Assembly: GCF_020193655.1 (NCBI RefSeq)
Contig: NZ_JADYVE010000013.1
Coordinates: forward strand, 47,025 to 111,024
Direction: 5' to 3'
Source of the DNA: Ensifer sp. IC3342
GTDB lineage: Bacteria; Pseudomonadota; Alphaproteobacteria; Rhizobiales; Rhizobiaceae
Length of the DNA stretch: 64,000 nt
Each line of letters begins with the position of its first letter. Positions within the stretch are counted from its first letter, which is position 1. This document shows, piece after piece, positions 17,078 through 26,653 of this stretch. The position numbers were made by a program, and so were the translations under genes. A model generated the notes under the pieces. It made no database searches. It was not told where the DNA came from and saw only the letters and a program-made list of their open reading frames with translations.

Positions 17078-19960
17078 ATGTCTCTCATTCATGAAATCGA
17101 CTATGGCACTCCTGCTTCCAAATCCGAAAAGCTGGTGACGCTCACCATTGACGGTCGTGAGATCACGGTACCGGAGGGCACGTCGATCATGCGGGCGGCG
17201 ATGGAATCCGGCATCGAGGTGCCGAAGCTCTGTGCCTCCGACATGATGGACGCCTTCGGTTCCTGCCGCCTCTGTCTCGTGGAGATCGAGGGCCGCGCCG
17301 GTATGCCGGCCTCGTGCACAACGCCGGTGGCGCCGGGCATCAGCGTCTCGACGCAGACCCAGAGACTAAAAGATGTGCGCCGCGGCGTGATGGAGCTCTA
17401 TATATCCGACCACCCGCTCGACTGCCTGACCTGCGCCGCCAATGGTGATTGCGAGCTGCAGGACATGGCCGGCGCCGTGGGCCTGCGCGACGTGCGTTAC
17501 GGCTATGATGGCGCGAACCACGTCAAGGCACGCAACAATGGCGGCGAGATCAATCTCAAATGGGCGCCGAAGGACGAATCCAATCCCTATTTCACCTTTG
17601 ATCCGGCGAAATGCATCGTCTGCTCGCGCTGTGTTCGCGCCTGCGAGGAGGTGCAGGGCACCTTTGCGCTGACGATCGGTGGGCGCGGCTTCGACTCCAA
17701 GGTTTCGGCGGGGATGAGCGAGGATTTCGTTTCTTCCGAATGTGTCTCTTGCGGCGCCTGCGTGCAGGCCTGCCCGACGGCGACGCTCACGGAAAAGTCG
17801 GTGATCGAGATCGGTCAGCCGGAGCATTCGGTGGTCACCACCTGCGCCTATTGCGGCGTCGGCTGCTCCTTCAAGGCGGAAATGCGCGGCGAGGAACTGG
17901 TGCGGATGGTGCCGTGGAAGGACGGCCAGGCGAACCGTGGCCATTCCTGCGTCAAAGGGCGTTTCGCCTACGGCTATTCGAGCCACAAAGACCGCATTCT
18001 CAATCCCATGATCCGTGAGAAAATCACCGATCCCTGGCGCGAGGTCACCTGGGAAGAGGCGTTTGCGCATGTCGCCTCCGAGTTCCGTCGTATCCAGTAT
18101 CAGTACGGCCGCGATTCCGTCGGCGGCATCACCTCGTCGCGCTGCACCAACGAGGAGACCTATCTGGTGCAGAAGCTGGTGCGCGCCGGCTTCGGCAACA
18201 ACAACGTCGACACCTGCGCTCGCGTCTGCCATTCGCCGACCGGCTACGGCCTCAACCAGACCTTCGGCACCTCGGCAGGCACGCAGGATTTCGACAGCGT
18301 CGAGCATACGGACGTCGCCGTCATCATCGGCGCCAACCCGACCGACGGACATCCAGTCTTTGCTTCGCGGCTGAAGAAGCGGCTGCGCCAGGGCGCCAAG
18401 CTGATCGTAATCGATCCGCGCCGGATCGATCTCGTTCGCTCCGCCCACGTCGAAGCGTCTTACCATCTGCCGCTGAAGCCCGGGACCAACGTCGCCATCC
18501 TGACGTCGATGGCACACGTGATCGTCACCGAAGGGCTCGCCAACGAGGCCTTCATCCGCGAGCGCTGCGACTGGTCGGAATATGAGGACTGGGCCGCATT
18601 CGTCGCCGAGCCCTATCACAGCCCGGAAGCGAGCGAAGCCTATACCGGCGTTCCGGCGGACCTCGTGCGCGGCGCGGCGCGGCTTTACGCCATCGGCGGC
18701 AACGGCGCCATCTATTACGGCCTTGGCGTCACCGAGCACAGCCAGGGCTCGACCACCGTCATGGCGATCGCCAACCTCGCCATGGTGACCGGCAACATCG
18801 GCCGGCCCGGTGTCGGCGTCAATCCGCTGCGCGGCCAGAACAACGTGCAGGGCTCCTGCGACATGGGCTCGTTCCCGCACGAGCTGCCCGGCTACCGGCA
18901 TATTTCCGACGATGCGACGCGCGACGTCTTCGAGAAGCTCTGGGGCGTGACGCTCAACAACGAGCCGGGCCTGCGCATTCCCAACATGCTCGATGCTGCC
19001 GTCGACGGAACTTTCAAGGCGCTCTACATCCAGGGCGAAGATATCCTGCAGTCGGATCCGGACACCAAGCATGTCGCTGCCGGCCTTGCAGCGATGGAGT
19101 GCGTCGTCGTGCACGACCTTTTCCTCAACGAAACGGCCAACTACGCCCACGTCTTCCTGCCGGGCTCGACCTTCCTCGAAAAGGACGGCACCTTCACCAA
19201 TGCCGAGCGGCGAATCAATCGCGTTCGCCGTGTGATGCGGCCGAAGAACGGCTACGCGGATTGGGAGGTGACGCAGAAGCTCGCCCAGGCCATCGGACTT
19301 AACTGGAACTATCACCATCCGTCCGAGATCATGGACGAGATCGCGACAACGACGCCGACCTTCGCGATGGTCTCCTATGACTATCTGGACAAGATGGGCT
19401 CGGTGCAATGGCCTTGCAACGAAAAGGCGCCGCTCGGCTCACCGATCATGCATGTCGACGGCTTCGTGCGCGGCAAGGGCAAGTTCATCCGCACCGAATA
19501 TGTGGCAACCGACGAGAAAACCGGTCCGCGCTTCCCGCTGTTGCTCACGACCGGCCGCATCCTCAGCCAGTACAATGTAGGCGCCCAGACGCGGCGCACT
19601 GAGAACGTGATCTGGCACGCGGAAGACCGGCTGGAAATCCATCCGCACGATGCCGAGCAGCGCGGCATTCGCGACGGCGATTGGGTCAGGCTGGCCAGCC
19701 GTTCGGGTGAGACGACGCTCAGGTCGCTGATCACCGATCGCGTGGCGCCGGGTGTGGTCTACACGACTTTCCACCATCCGACGACGCAGGCCAACGTCAT
19801 CACCACCGACTTCTCAGACTGGGCAACCAACTGCCCGGAATTCAAGGTGACGGCGGTGCAGGTCTCGCCCTCGAACGGTCCGTCGGACTGGCAGCGCGAA
19901 TATGACGAGCAGGCCCGGCAGTCGCGCCGCATCAGCGGCAAGCTGGAGGCGGCGGAGTAG
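17078..19960 (+). CDS. fdsA: NAD-dependent formate dehydrogenase, catalytic alpha subunit
   Basis: 960 aa, ATG 17078 after AGGAGG. N-terminal [2Fe-2S] domain (GSCRLCLVEIEG), the His-ligated NuoG-like cluster motif HPLDCLTCAANGDCEL, two ferredoxin clusters (CIVCSRCVRAC and CVSCGACVQACP), then CAYCGVGC leading into the bis-MGD molybdenum/tungsten domain. The active-site residue is Cys384 (ARVCHSPTG), in the position of selenocysteine in E. coli FdhF; no UGA codon is used. The C-terminal molydopterin dinucleotide-binding domain contains GRILSQYNVG. Cytoplasmic, partner of FdsG, FdsB and FdsD. Confidence 0.95.
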   Translation: MSLIHEIDYGTPASKSEKLVTLTIDGREITVPEGTSIMRAAMESGIEVPKLCASDMMDAFGSCRLCLVEIEGRAGMPASCTTPVAPGISVSTQTQRLKDVRRGVMELYISDHPLDCLTCAANGDCELQDMAGAVGLRDVRYGYDGANHVKARNNGGEINLKWAPKDESNPYFTFDPAKCIVCSRCVRACEEVQGTFALTIGGRGFDSKVSAGMSEDFVSSECVSCGACVQACPTATLTEKSVIEIGQPEHSVVTTCAYCGVGCSFKAEMRGEELVRMVPWKDGQANRGHSCVKGRFAYGYSSHKDRILNPMIREKITDPWREVTWEEAFAHVASEFRRIQYQYGRDSVGGITSSRCTNEETYLVQKLVRAGFGNNNVDTCARVCHSPTGYGLNQTFGTSAGTQDFDSVEHTDVAVIIGANPTDGHPVFASRLKKRLRQGAKLIVIDPRRIDLVRSAHVEASYHLPLKPGTNVAILTSMAHVIVTEGLANEAFIRERCDWSEYEDWAAFVAEPYHSPEASEAYTGVPADLVRGAARLYAIGGNGAIYYGLGVTEHSQGSTTVMAIANLAMVTGNIGRPGVGVNPLRGQNNVQGSCDMGSFPHELPGYRHISDDATRDVFEKLWGVTLNNEPGLRIPNMLDAAVDGTFKALYIQGEDILQSDPDTKHVAAGLAAMECVVVHDLFLNETANYAHVFLPGSTFLEKDGTFTNAERRINRVRRVMRPKNGYADWEVTQKLAQAIGLNWNYHHPSEIMDEIATTTPTFAMVSYDYLDKMGSVQWPCNEKAPLGSPIMHVDGFVRGKGKFIRTEYVATDEKTGPRFPLLLTTGRILSQYNVGAQTRRTENVIWHAEDRLEIHPHDAEQRGIRDGDWVRLASRSGETTLRSLITDRVAPGVVYTTFHHPTTQANVITTDFSDWATNCPEFKVTAVQVSPSNGPSDWQREYDEQARQSRRISGKLEAAE

Positions 19961-19981
19961 GGGAGTGCGGGAGCACGTCGC

Positions 19982-20809
19982 ATGACCGGTATCAAGACAA
20001 GCGTGAAAGTGGCTGAAGCCGCCCGCCGCGCAGGGACCCTTGTCGCGGGCTCCCGGGTGGTGCCCGAGGAGACGCCGGTCGCGTTCACCTATGGCGGCTC
20101 GACTCACGCGGTAATGATGGCGACACCCGCCGATTTCGAGGATTTTGCCGTCGGATTCAGCCTGACCGAGGGCATCATCACCGAACCGGACCAGATCGAG
20201 GCTGTCGACGTCGTGGCCGAGGACAAGGGCATCGACCTGCAGATCACGCTTCGGGACGAAGAGAACGACATGCTGCGGCAGCGGCGCCGGCACATGGCCG
20301 GTCCGGTCGGTTGCGGTCTCTGCGGCATCGAATCAATCGAGCAGGCTGTTCGCCATACTCCGGATGTCTCGGGAGCGGCGCTCCGGCTTTCGCAAGCGGA
20401 CGTTGTCAAGGCCGTAGCACTTCTCAACGGCCAGCAGCCGCTGCATTTCGAGACGCGCGCGGTGCATGGCGCGGCGTTCTACGTGCCGGGAAAGGGCCTG
20501 ATTGCCGTACGCGAGGATGTCGGACGCCACAATGCGCTCGACAAGCTCGTCGGTGCGGCGGCGCGTGCCGGCTTCAAGGGCGGTGAGGGTGCCGTCGTCG
20601 TCACGTCGCGCGTGTCAGTCGAGATGGTTCAGAAAACTGCGATCATCGGGAGTCCGGTGATTATTGCCATTTCAGCGCCGACGGCGCTCGCCATTCGAAC
20701 TGCGGAAGAGGCGAGCATGACACTCATCGCGCTGGTGCGCGGCGATGAATTCGAGATCTTCACCCATGCCGCGCGCATACATTCCGGAGCTGTTGCCGAT
20801 GTCGCCTGA
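19982..20809 (+). CDS. fdhD: FdhD/FdsC sulfurtransferase for formate dehydrogenase
   Basis: 275 aa. FdhD-family chaperone that delivers sulfur to the molybdenum cofactor and loads it into FdsA. The CxxC motif needed for sulfur transfer is GCGLCG (about residues 104-109), and the conserved REDVGRHNALDKL segment is present. In Rhodobacter the equivalent in the fds operon is called FdsC. It starts 22 bases after fdsA, and its 3' end overlaps the start of fdsD by 11 bases. Confidence 0.92.
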   Translation: MTGIKTSVKVAEAARRAGTLVAGSRVVPEETPVAFTYGGSTHAVMMATPADFEDFAVGFSLTEGIITEPDQIEAVDVVAEDKGIDLQITLRDEENDMLRQRRRHMAGPVGCGLCGIESIEQAVRHTPDVSGAALRLSQADVVKAVALLNGQQPLHFETRAVHGAAFYVPGKGLIAVREDVGRHNALDKLVGAAARAGFKGGEGAVVVTSRVSVEMVQKTAIIGSPVIIAISAPTALAIRTAEEASMTLIALVRGDEFEIFTHAARIHSGAVADVA

Positions 20810-21029
20810 TACCAATGCCAAGCTCATCTACATGGCCAATCAGATCGCCACGTTCTTCAAGAGCCAACCGGCAGCGGAAGCGGCGGAAGGCGTCGCGACC
20901 CATATCAATAAATATTGGGAGCCGCGCATGCGCCGCAAGCTGTTCGAGCACATCGACCATGGCGGCGAAGGGCTGAACCCGCTGGTGCTCGAGGCGGCCG
21001 CGAAGATCCGCCGTCCGGAAGCGGCGTAG
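20799..21029 (+). CDS. fdsD: Formate dehydrogenase delta subunit
   Basis: 76 aa from ATG 20799, with GGAG nine bases before. Small soluble protein with the FdsD pattern KLIYMANQIATFF...INKYWEPRMRRKL. FdsD proteins assist FdsA cofactor insertion or complex stability. It is the last gene of the operon. An in-frame start 18 codons upstream would lie wholly inside fdhD. Confidence 0.88.
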   Translation: MSPDTNAKLIYMANQIATFFKSQPAAEAAEGVATHINKYWEPRMRRKLFEHIDHGGEGLNPLVLEAAAKIRRPEAA

Positions 21030-21372
21030 CCTGTTATCGTCAGCGGGCCGAAGAAGACCCCCCGCAAAACCGCTGCCCACTTCACATGCATTAGACGCGG
21101 ACGGTAAGAATCCGTTTTTGAAACGGTCACCCGATTTCCCCTATCGACCGTGTCGTTTGCGAAGACGAGAAAACCGCACGTTGTTTTCCGCTCGCCTCCC
21201 GCGCTCCAGCCTGATAAAATCAATCATGAGGCGCACCGGTACCGGGCGCTTCGCTCTATACTGTATAGACACATTGATGGCCGTTGGGCCTCAGATTTTT
21301 TATTTTAGCTTTATCATATTGGTCAACGTTTTTATTGGTCGGTATCGCGAATACCGCCTCAGAGAGGCGAAG
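21030..21372. other. AT-rich gap before the CelD-TPR gene
   Basis: No convincing gene. The second half (about 21195-21370) is markedly AT-richer than its surroundings, with runs such as GATTTTTTATTTTAGC and TATACTGTATAGACA. It probably carries the promoter of the following gene. A reading frame continuous with that gene extends to 21118, but its residues look like an unrelated Arg-rich then hydrophobic stretch without a ribosome site. Confidence 0.4.
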
Positions 21373-22617
21373 ATGATAATAGATGTTATTGGCTATGCTA
21401 GAGAATTTGAGAAGATTCGGGAAAATTGGAACAGAGTATATCTTTCAGATCCAGAATCTCATCCTCTGCTTTCCTGGAATTGGCTGAACGAATACTTTTC
21501 CTGCCGGGAACGATGGTTCATCCTGGCCTTCCGGCAGGAGCAGACCGACAACCGCTACGACGCTTTTCTGCCGCTGGAGGTCACGACTCTTCAGGATGAC
21601 GACACGGGGCTTTTCTCAGACCAGCTTCTGATGATCGGCAATCGCGACAGCGGCGAGAGTGGCTTCCTCTGCATGCCCGGCCTGGAGAACGAGGCGGCAG
21701 ACGCCTTCGCCATTTTCCTCATGAGTGAAAGTTGGACGAGCATGCGGTTCGAGCTTTGCGAGACCTCTTCCGCCAGGCTCGAACACTTGCTGCAGGCGTT
21801 TCCCGGCGGGCCGCTTGCCCGAAGCTCCGAGTATCGAGCGAGAGGCGAGACGGACGAGGATCCGGTTCACAGCGTGCTTATCAGAACCCGGACGGGCCGA
21901 AACCTGCATGACAGGCTGAACCGCCGCAGCGTCGGCTTCGTGTTCGAACGTGCGATGGCGCTGCATATCGAGGGCGAGTTCGACGCGGCGGAGGCGGGGT
22001 ATCGTCAAGTGATCCGCACCATCCCCGGCCATGTGCAGGCCCGCTACGCACTTGCGCAGCTCTGCAGCGAGAGGGGCGACCACGCCGAGGCGGAATATCT
22101 CTACCGCTGGCTGTTATCGGCGCTTCCCGACGCCGATGAAATCCTTCATCGGCTTGGCGACACGCAGATGGAGCAGGGCTCCTATGGCGAGGCAAGCAAA
22201 ACCTTCGAGAAGCTCGTTGGGCGGCATCCTCATCGGGGCATGCTGCGCTACAAGCTCGCGGTCACGCTTCTGGCCGCCGGCCGCAGGGGTGCCGCCATCG
22301 CAGCCTTTCTGAGTTTCGACGAGGTAGCGTCCGACGACTCGGACCACATTCGCTGCAAGCTGAAGGCACGCGAGGTCCTGCGCCGCCTGGAACCCGTCTG
22401 CGGTATGGAGCAGCAACCGGAGGTGCAACAGCAGCCGATTTCCTTCGAGTCGACCGGCCCGCTGTTCGGCTACTCGGATCCGGTCCCCGTGCCTTCGGCG
22501 CGCGTCCAGAGACTTGCGCCGTGGTTGCTCGAGCCTTCTCTGCCCAGCGGCGCCTGGGCGCATCTGCACGCCCGATCATGCGAGCGCGACTGCAAGGGCT
22601 CGAGGCTGAAGCATTAA
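21373..22617 (+). CDS. Protein joining a CelD/BcsL-like N-half to TPR repeats
   Basis: 414 aa from ATG 21373 (GAGAGG upstream). Residues 1-150 resemble the first half of CelD/BcsL-type GNAT acyltransferases: EKIRENWNRVYLSDPESHPLLSW, then a strand-rich part with LLMIGNRDSGESGFLC. The second, acetyl-CoA-binding half is not there. From about 185 to 310 the chain contains three to four TPR-like helical pairs (FDAAEAGYRQVI, HAEAEYLYRWLL, YGEASKTFEKLV). The C-terminal 90 residues are low-complexity, and the final ones merge into a repeat element, so the native end may be altered. No function can be assigned; polysaccharide biosynthesis is only a hint from the CelD similarity. Confidence 0.6.
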   Translation: MIIDVIGYAREFEKIRENWNRVYLSDPESHPLLSWNWLNEYFSCRERWFILAFRQEQTDNRYDAFLPLEVTTLQDDDTGLFSDQLLMIGNRDSGESGFLCMPGLENEAADAFAIFLMSESWTSMRFELCETSSARLEHLLQAFPGGPLARSSEYRARGETDEDPVHSVLIRTRTGRNLHDRLNRRSVGFVFERAMALHIEGEFDAAEAGYRQVIRTIPGHVQARYALAQLCSERGDHAEAEYLYRWLLSALPDADEILHRLGDTQMEQGSYGEASKTFEKLVGRHPHRGMLRYKLAVTLLAAGRRGAAIAAFLSFDEVASDDSDHIRCKLKAREVLRRLEPVCGMEQQPEVQQQPISFESTGPLFGYSDPVPVPSARVQRLAPWLLEPSLPSGAWAHLHARSCERDCKGSRLKH

Positions 22618-22620
22618 CGC

Positions 22621-22711
22621 ATGTCGCCCAAGAGTGTGCAGCGGTTCTGGGGCAACGACATGGACAAAAACAGCGCGTCGCGTGAATACGTTTGAACGCG
22701 ACGCGCTTTAG
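22621..22711 (+). repeat. Interspersed repeat ending in a 12-bp perfect hairpin
   Basis: The segment ATGTCGCCCAAGAGTGTGCA onward is followed by AGCGCGTCGCGT, loop GAATACGTTTGA, ACGCGACGCGCT and TTT. The stem (22672-22707) could end transcription of the upstream gene. The composition is typical of Sinorhizobium intergenic repeats. From 22712 to 22921 I see no gene or clear signal. Confidence 0.5.
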
Positions 22712-22921
22712 ATGCTGTGACGACGTTGGCGCATGTGCTGATGCGCCGGCGCCATAGGCGTTCGGCCCACAAGGGGCTTGCGACGCAGTACGAGCTTGTT
22801 CTGGCTCGGCCGCTCAACCGGCGTGGACGTTCGAGCTGGCACGCGGTGGGCTGCGCGCGCCAAGCCCCTCTCAACTGTGGGGAGGAGTCTCTTGCATGAC
22901 CTCTCGTGGGTAGCCAGAAGC

Positions 22922-23401
22922 TTAGGCGGCGAGCTCTTCGGTTTCCCGCTCCTTGAACATGCGAGCGAGATTCAGGAAGCAGATCATGCCTGATTCATTG
23001 GCGATGATGCCTTCCGCGAAGCTCTTGTCGAAGGAGGCCGTCACTTCCGGCACAGGCTGAACCTGGCTGCCCTGAACGGTGAGAATGTCGGACACGCGGT
23101 CGACGACGAGGCCGATGACCATGTTGTGCACTTCGGCGACGACGATCGCGCTGCGTTCGTTGGCGACCGTCGATTTCATTCCGAGCTTGTGCGCAAGGTC
23201 GATGATCGGGATCACCGTGCCGCGCAGGTTCATCACCCCGATCACTTCCGGCGGCGAATGCGGAATGGGCGTCGACGGCGCCCAGCCGCGGATTTCACGG
23301 ATCGTCGTGGTTTTGACGCAAAATTCCTGATCGTGAAGACGGAACGCTATGATTTCCAGCGTCTCGCCGTCAAATCCGGCCGTTCTCAATGTGCCTGTCA
23401 T
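22922..23401 (-). CDS. cheW: CheW chemotaxis coupling protein, orphan
   Basis: 159 aa from ATG 23401 (AAGGA upstream). A single CheW domain (about 15-150) with the expected INLRGTVIPIIDL-type core (here VMNLRGTVIPIIDLAHKLG) and VVDRVSDILTV. It links methyl-accepting receptors to the CheA kinase at the inner membrane. No cheA, receptor or other che gene is nearby, so it acts with partners encoded elsewhere. It is flanked by unrelated metabolic genes. Confidence 0.9.
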   Translation of the reverse strand: MTGTLRTAGFDGETLEIIAFRLHDQEFCVKTTTIREIRGWAPSTPIPHSPPEVIGVMNLRGTVIPIIDLAHKLGMKSTVANERSAIVVAEVHNMVIGLVVDRVSDILTVQGSQVQPVPEVTASFDKSFAEGIIANESGMICFLNLARMFKERETEELAA

Positions 23402-23603
23402 CGAAGGTCCTTCCAGCTTTCCGGTCGACGCCTTCCGCGGATGCTGCTGCCGAGCGCAGTTTCCAGCCAATCAGGAGGTGTCGTTAGATCCGCCGAGGAC
23501 ATCCGGCGAGGCGCAAGCTGCATCATGCGCGGAGGAGCCCGCTTTGCGCTTTGGAGAGCTATTCTAAGCCGGGATTCGTTAAGACTTGCTTTTTGCGAGG
23601 AGG

Positions 23604-23632
23604 CCGATCCGCCCCATGGCGGGACGGATCGG
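23604..23632 (-). terminator. Possible stem-loop after rocD
   Basis: CCGATCCG and CGGATCGG arms with a short GC-rich centre, 11 bases beyond the rocD stop. No U-run follows on the minus strand, so termination here is uncertain. Confidence 0.3.
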
Positions 23633-23642
23633 AGGTTTGGTG

Positions 23643-24848
23643 TCAGGCGGACGCGAGCACGGCCGCGAAATGTTCAACCGCCCAATCGACCTGGTCCTCT
23701 GTGATGACAAGCGGCGGGGCGATGCGGATCGTGTCGCCATGCGTGTCCTTGGCGAGAATGCCGCGCGCCTTCAATGCCTCGCAATATTTGCGGGCGCCGC
23801 CCGCCTCCGGAACCAGTTCGACTGCGAGCATGAGGCCGCGGCCGCGGACTTCCTTGATGATGTTGGAGCGGATATCGCGCAGGCCGTTCTGGAAGCGCTC
23901 GCCCATCCGGGCGGAATTTTCAATCATGCCCTCTTCGGTGAGCGCCTTCAGCGCCGCCCGGGCAATCGCGCAGGCAAGCGGGTTGCCGCCGAAGGTCGAG
24001 CCATGCTGGCCGGGCTTCAGGACGCCGAGCACCTCCGAATTCGAAAGCACCGCGGAGACCGGATAGAAGCCGCCGGATAACGCCTTGCCGATCAGCGTCA
24101 CATCCGCCTCGATGTCCTCATGTTCTTCCGCAAGCAGCTTGCCCGTGCGGCCGAGACCGGTCTGGATTTCGTCGAGAATGAGCGTGATGCCGTACTTCGT
24201 GCAGAGCTCGCGAACCCCGGCGAAATATCCAACTGGCGGCACGATCACGCCGGCTTCGCCCTGAATGGGCTCGACGAGGAACGCGACCGTATTTTCGCTG
24301 ATTGCTTCGCGGAAGGCGTCGATGTCGCCGAAGGGAACGATCTTGAACCCCGGCGCGAAAGGCCCGAAGCCGCTGCGGGCGTCCGGATCGGTCGAAAAGC
24401 CGACGATGCCCATGGTGCGGCCGTGGAAATTGTTGGAGCAGACGATGATTTCGGCCTTGTCGTCGGCGACGCCCTTGACCTCGTATCCCCATTTGCGCAC
24501 GGCCTTGATGGCGGTCTCGACCGCTTCGGCGCCGGAGTTCATCGGCAGCACCTTGTGCGAGCCGGTAAGCGCCGCGATCTCCTCATAGAAATGCGCGAGC
24601 TGGTCGTTGCGGAAGGCGCGCGAGGTCAGCGTCAGCTTCTGCGCCTGCTCCACCATTGCCTTGAAGATCTTCGGATGACAATGGCCCTGGTTGACGGCGG
24701 AATAGGCCGAGAGGCAGTCGAGATAGCGATTGCCGTCGATGTCCCAGACATAGACGCCTTCGCCGCGCGAAAGCACGACGTCGAGTGGCTTGTAGTTATG
24801 GGCGCCCAGCCGGTATTCGGTTTCAATCAGGGCGGCGGTTGTGGTCAT
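23643..24848 (-). CDS. rocD: Ornithine aminotransferase
   Basis: 401 aa from ATG 24848 (GGAGGATCG upstream). Class III PLP-dependent aminotransferase converting ornithine and 2-oxoglutarate to glutamate semialdehyde and glutamate. Visible marks: [12 protein letters not shown] near residue 105, the cofactor aspartate in [14 protein letters not shown], and the PLP lysine in [14 protein letters not shown]. It lies 67 bases downstream of an arginase gene in the same direction, giving an arginine-to-glutamate pathway. 4-aminobutyrate aminotransferases are relatives, but the arginase neighbour favours RocD. Confidence 0.92.
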   Translation of the reverse strand: MTTTAALIETEYRLGAHNYKPLDVVLSRGEGVYVWDIDGNRYLDCLSAYSAVNQGHCHPKIFKAMVEQAQKLTLTSRAFRNDQLAHFYEEIAALTGSHKVLPMNSGAEAVETAIKAVRKWGYEVKGVADDKAEIIVCSNNFHGRTMGIVGFSTDPDARSGFGPFAPGFKIVPFGDIDAFREAISENTVAFLVEPIQGEAGVIVPPVGYFAGVRELCTKYGITLILDEIQTGLGRTGKLLAEEHEDIEADVTLIGKALSGGFYPVSAVLSNSEVLGVLKPGQHGSTFGGNPLACAIARAALKALTEEGMIENSARMGERFQNGLRDIRSNIIKEVRGRGLMLAVELVPEAGGARKYCEALKARGILAKDTHGDTIRIAPPLVITEDQVDWAVEHFAAVLASA

Positions 24849-24915
24849 CGACGATCCTCCGGTTGTCCTGGCGGCGCCCCTTATGCGCGGGCCCGCCGGG
24901 GATATATGCATTATG

Positions 24916-25839
24916 TCAGGCGCTGCGGGTCGGCCGATCGAGAATGCGGCGGCCGAAGAGGCTTGCGGTCAGCTCCACCAGTATCCGGGCGCTCTTGCCG
25001 CGATCATCGAGAAAGGGATTGAGTTCGACGACGTCGAGCGACGAGACGAGATCGCTATCGCAGAGCATCTCCATGATCAGATGAGCTTCTCGGAATGTCG
25101 CACCGCCCGGCACCGTGGTGCCGACACCGGGTGCAATTTCCGGATCCATGAAATCGACGTCGAGACTCACATGCAGGAGGCCGTTGGCGGCGCGGACCTC
25201 ATCGAGGATCTGGCGCATGATGTGGGCCATGCCCATCTCGTCGACGGCGCGCATGTCGTAGACATTGACGCCGTGCTCGGCGATCTCCTCGCGCTCGCGC
25301 GCATCGACCGAGCGAATGCCGATCTGATAGACCCTCTTCGGGTTCACCAGCGGCCGGTCGCTGGCGAGGATCGGGGCGAATTCCGCCTCGCCGCAGAAGA
25401 AGGCGACGGGCATGCCGTGCATGTTGCCGGAGGGCGAAGTGTCGGGTGAATTGAAGTCGGCATGGGCATCGAGCCAGAGGACGAAAAGCGGCCGGCCGAC
25501 TTCATCGGCGTAGCGGGCTATGCCGGAGACGCTGCCCATGGAAAGCGCATGGTCGCCCCCGAGGATGATCGGGAAATGTCCCTTGCGGGCGGCGTCGTGC
25601 ACGGCGTCGTTCAACGCCCGGGCGAAGGCTGCGACCATCTGCAGATTGTTGGCGCGCGGATGATTGGCGAGGTCGCGTGCCGGCAGCGGCCGGACATCGC
25701 CTTCGTCGTGAACCGTATGGCCGAGCTCGGCCAGAACCGTGTCGATGCCGGCGATCCTCAGCGCTGTCGGGCCTATAGCCGCGCCGCGCCGTCCGGAGCC
25801 TTCTTCGATGGGTGCGCCGATCAAGGTGATAGTTTTCAT
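24916..25839 (-). CDS. rocF: Arginase
   Basis: 307 aa. Hydrolyses arginine to ornithine and urea with a binuclear manganese centre. All four metal motifs are visible: [28 protein letters not shown], and the early conserved [13 protein letters not shown]. It is upstream of rocD in one transcription unit and divergent from an Lrp-type regulator across 140 bases. Also called argI in rhizobia. Confidence 0.94.
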   Translation of the reverse strand: MKTITLIGAPIEEGSGRRGAAIGPTALRIAGIDTVLAELGHTVHDEGDVRPLPARDLANHPRANNLQMVAAFARALNDAVHDAARKGHFPIILGGDHALSMGSVSGIARYADEVGRPLFVLWLDAHADFNSPDTSPSGNMHGMPVAFFCGEAEFAPILASDRPLVNPKRVYQIGIRSVDAREREEIAEHGVNVYDMRAVDEMGMAHIMRQILDEVRAANGLLHVSLDVDFMDPEIAPGVGTTVPGGATFREAHLIMEMLCDSDLVSSLDVVELNPFLDDRGKSARILVELTASLFGRRILDRPTRSA

Positions 25840-25979
25840 TACCGCCTTTTCCTTCCTCTAATCCCCGCAAGAATGACGCGGATTATCGTCAAAAGGCATG
25901 ACGGCAAAAAGATGGAAAACTGTCGATTGGAAGGCTATTATCGGCATATTGGTAAGATAGATTTGCCAAATTGAGCAAC

Positions 25980-26414
25980 ATGGACGATCTTGACCAAACA
26001 CTTATCAGCGCGCTCAGACAGAATGCGCGCATACCGGTCTCGACGCTTTCGGCTATGACGGGCGTGTCGCGCGCAACGGTTGCCGCACGCATCGATCGGC
26101 TGGTGGCAAACGGAACCATTGCGGCCTTCACGATCCGGACCGGCTCGGAAATTCCGACGTCCGGTGTCCGCGCCGTCGTCATGATCGAGGTTCACGGCAA
26201 GATGGCCGATCGCGTCGCAGATCAATTGCGCGGCCTGCCGCAGGTCAGGGCGCTGCATAGCACCAACGGACGGTGGGATTTCATCGCCGAGCTCGAGGAT
26301 CGCGACCTCGTCAGCTTCGATGAAACGTTGAGGCGCATTCGGCTCATCGACGGCATTACGGTGACCGAGACCAATATCCTCTTGAAGACCAGCAAGATGA
26401 GTGGAGCGTCGTAA
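25980..26414 (+). CDS. Lrp/AsnC-family regulator, probable activator of rocFD
   Basis: 144 aa from ATG 25980; a TTG three codons upstream is an alternative, and neither has a strong ribosome site. N-terminal helix-turn-helix (STLSAMTGVSRATVAARIDRL, residues about 18-38) and C-terminal RAM ligand domain with VRALHSTNGRWDFIAELE. It is divergent from arginase, the usual setting for Lrp-type control of arginine catabolism. The 140-base gap holds an imperfect TATTGG...CCAAAT repeat just before this gene that may be its site. Confidence 0.85.
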   Translation: MDDLDQTLISALRQNARIPVSTLSAMTGVSRATVAARIDRLVANGTIAAFTIRTGSEIPTSGVRAVVMIEVHGKMADRVADQLRGLPQVRALHSTNGRWDFIAELEDRDLVSFDETLRRIRLIDGITVTETNILLKTSKMSGAS

Positions 26415-26429
26415 CGCGACTGCATGCCG

Positions 26430-26480
26430 CCTAAATCAGAGCCGATTTAAGGAATCACGCAACGATCCAAAGCGCGGCTG
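26430..26480 (+). repeat. Partial RIME-like repeat
   Basis: CTAAATCAGAGCCGATTTAAGG followed by GATCCAAAGCGCG matches the left half of the repeat seen whole at 56068. The right half is missing or diverged. It lies just after the Lrp-type gene. Confidence 0.45.
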
Positions 26481-26653
26481 CACCGTCCATTTTTCACGAG
26501 CGCAAATTCACTTTGTTCTTGCTTTGTTCTCGCTTCCCTATAAGATATCCCACCTCAGCGAAAAAGAGAGGCAGAAGGACTGCGCGACGTCCGTCCGCAT
26601 CCGTTCTCATTCATTGGAAACGATCACGTTCATCGCGATCCAGGGAGGTTGTC

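Noticed and set aside
17366..19408. Minus-strand open frame of 680 codons opposite fdsA
   Set aside because: Shadow of a well-supported gene. The composition is Arg/Asp/His-rich and no ribosome site is present.
22837..22860. TGGCAC followed by a GC-rich stretch as a sigma-54 promoter
   Set aside because: The -12 element (TTGC) is not present at the needed distance and no activator gene is near.
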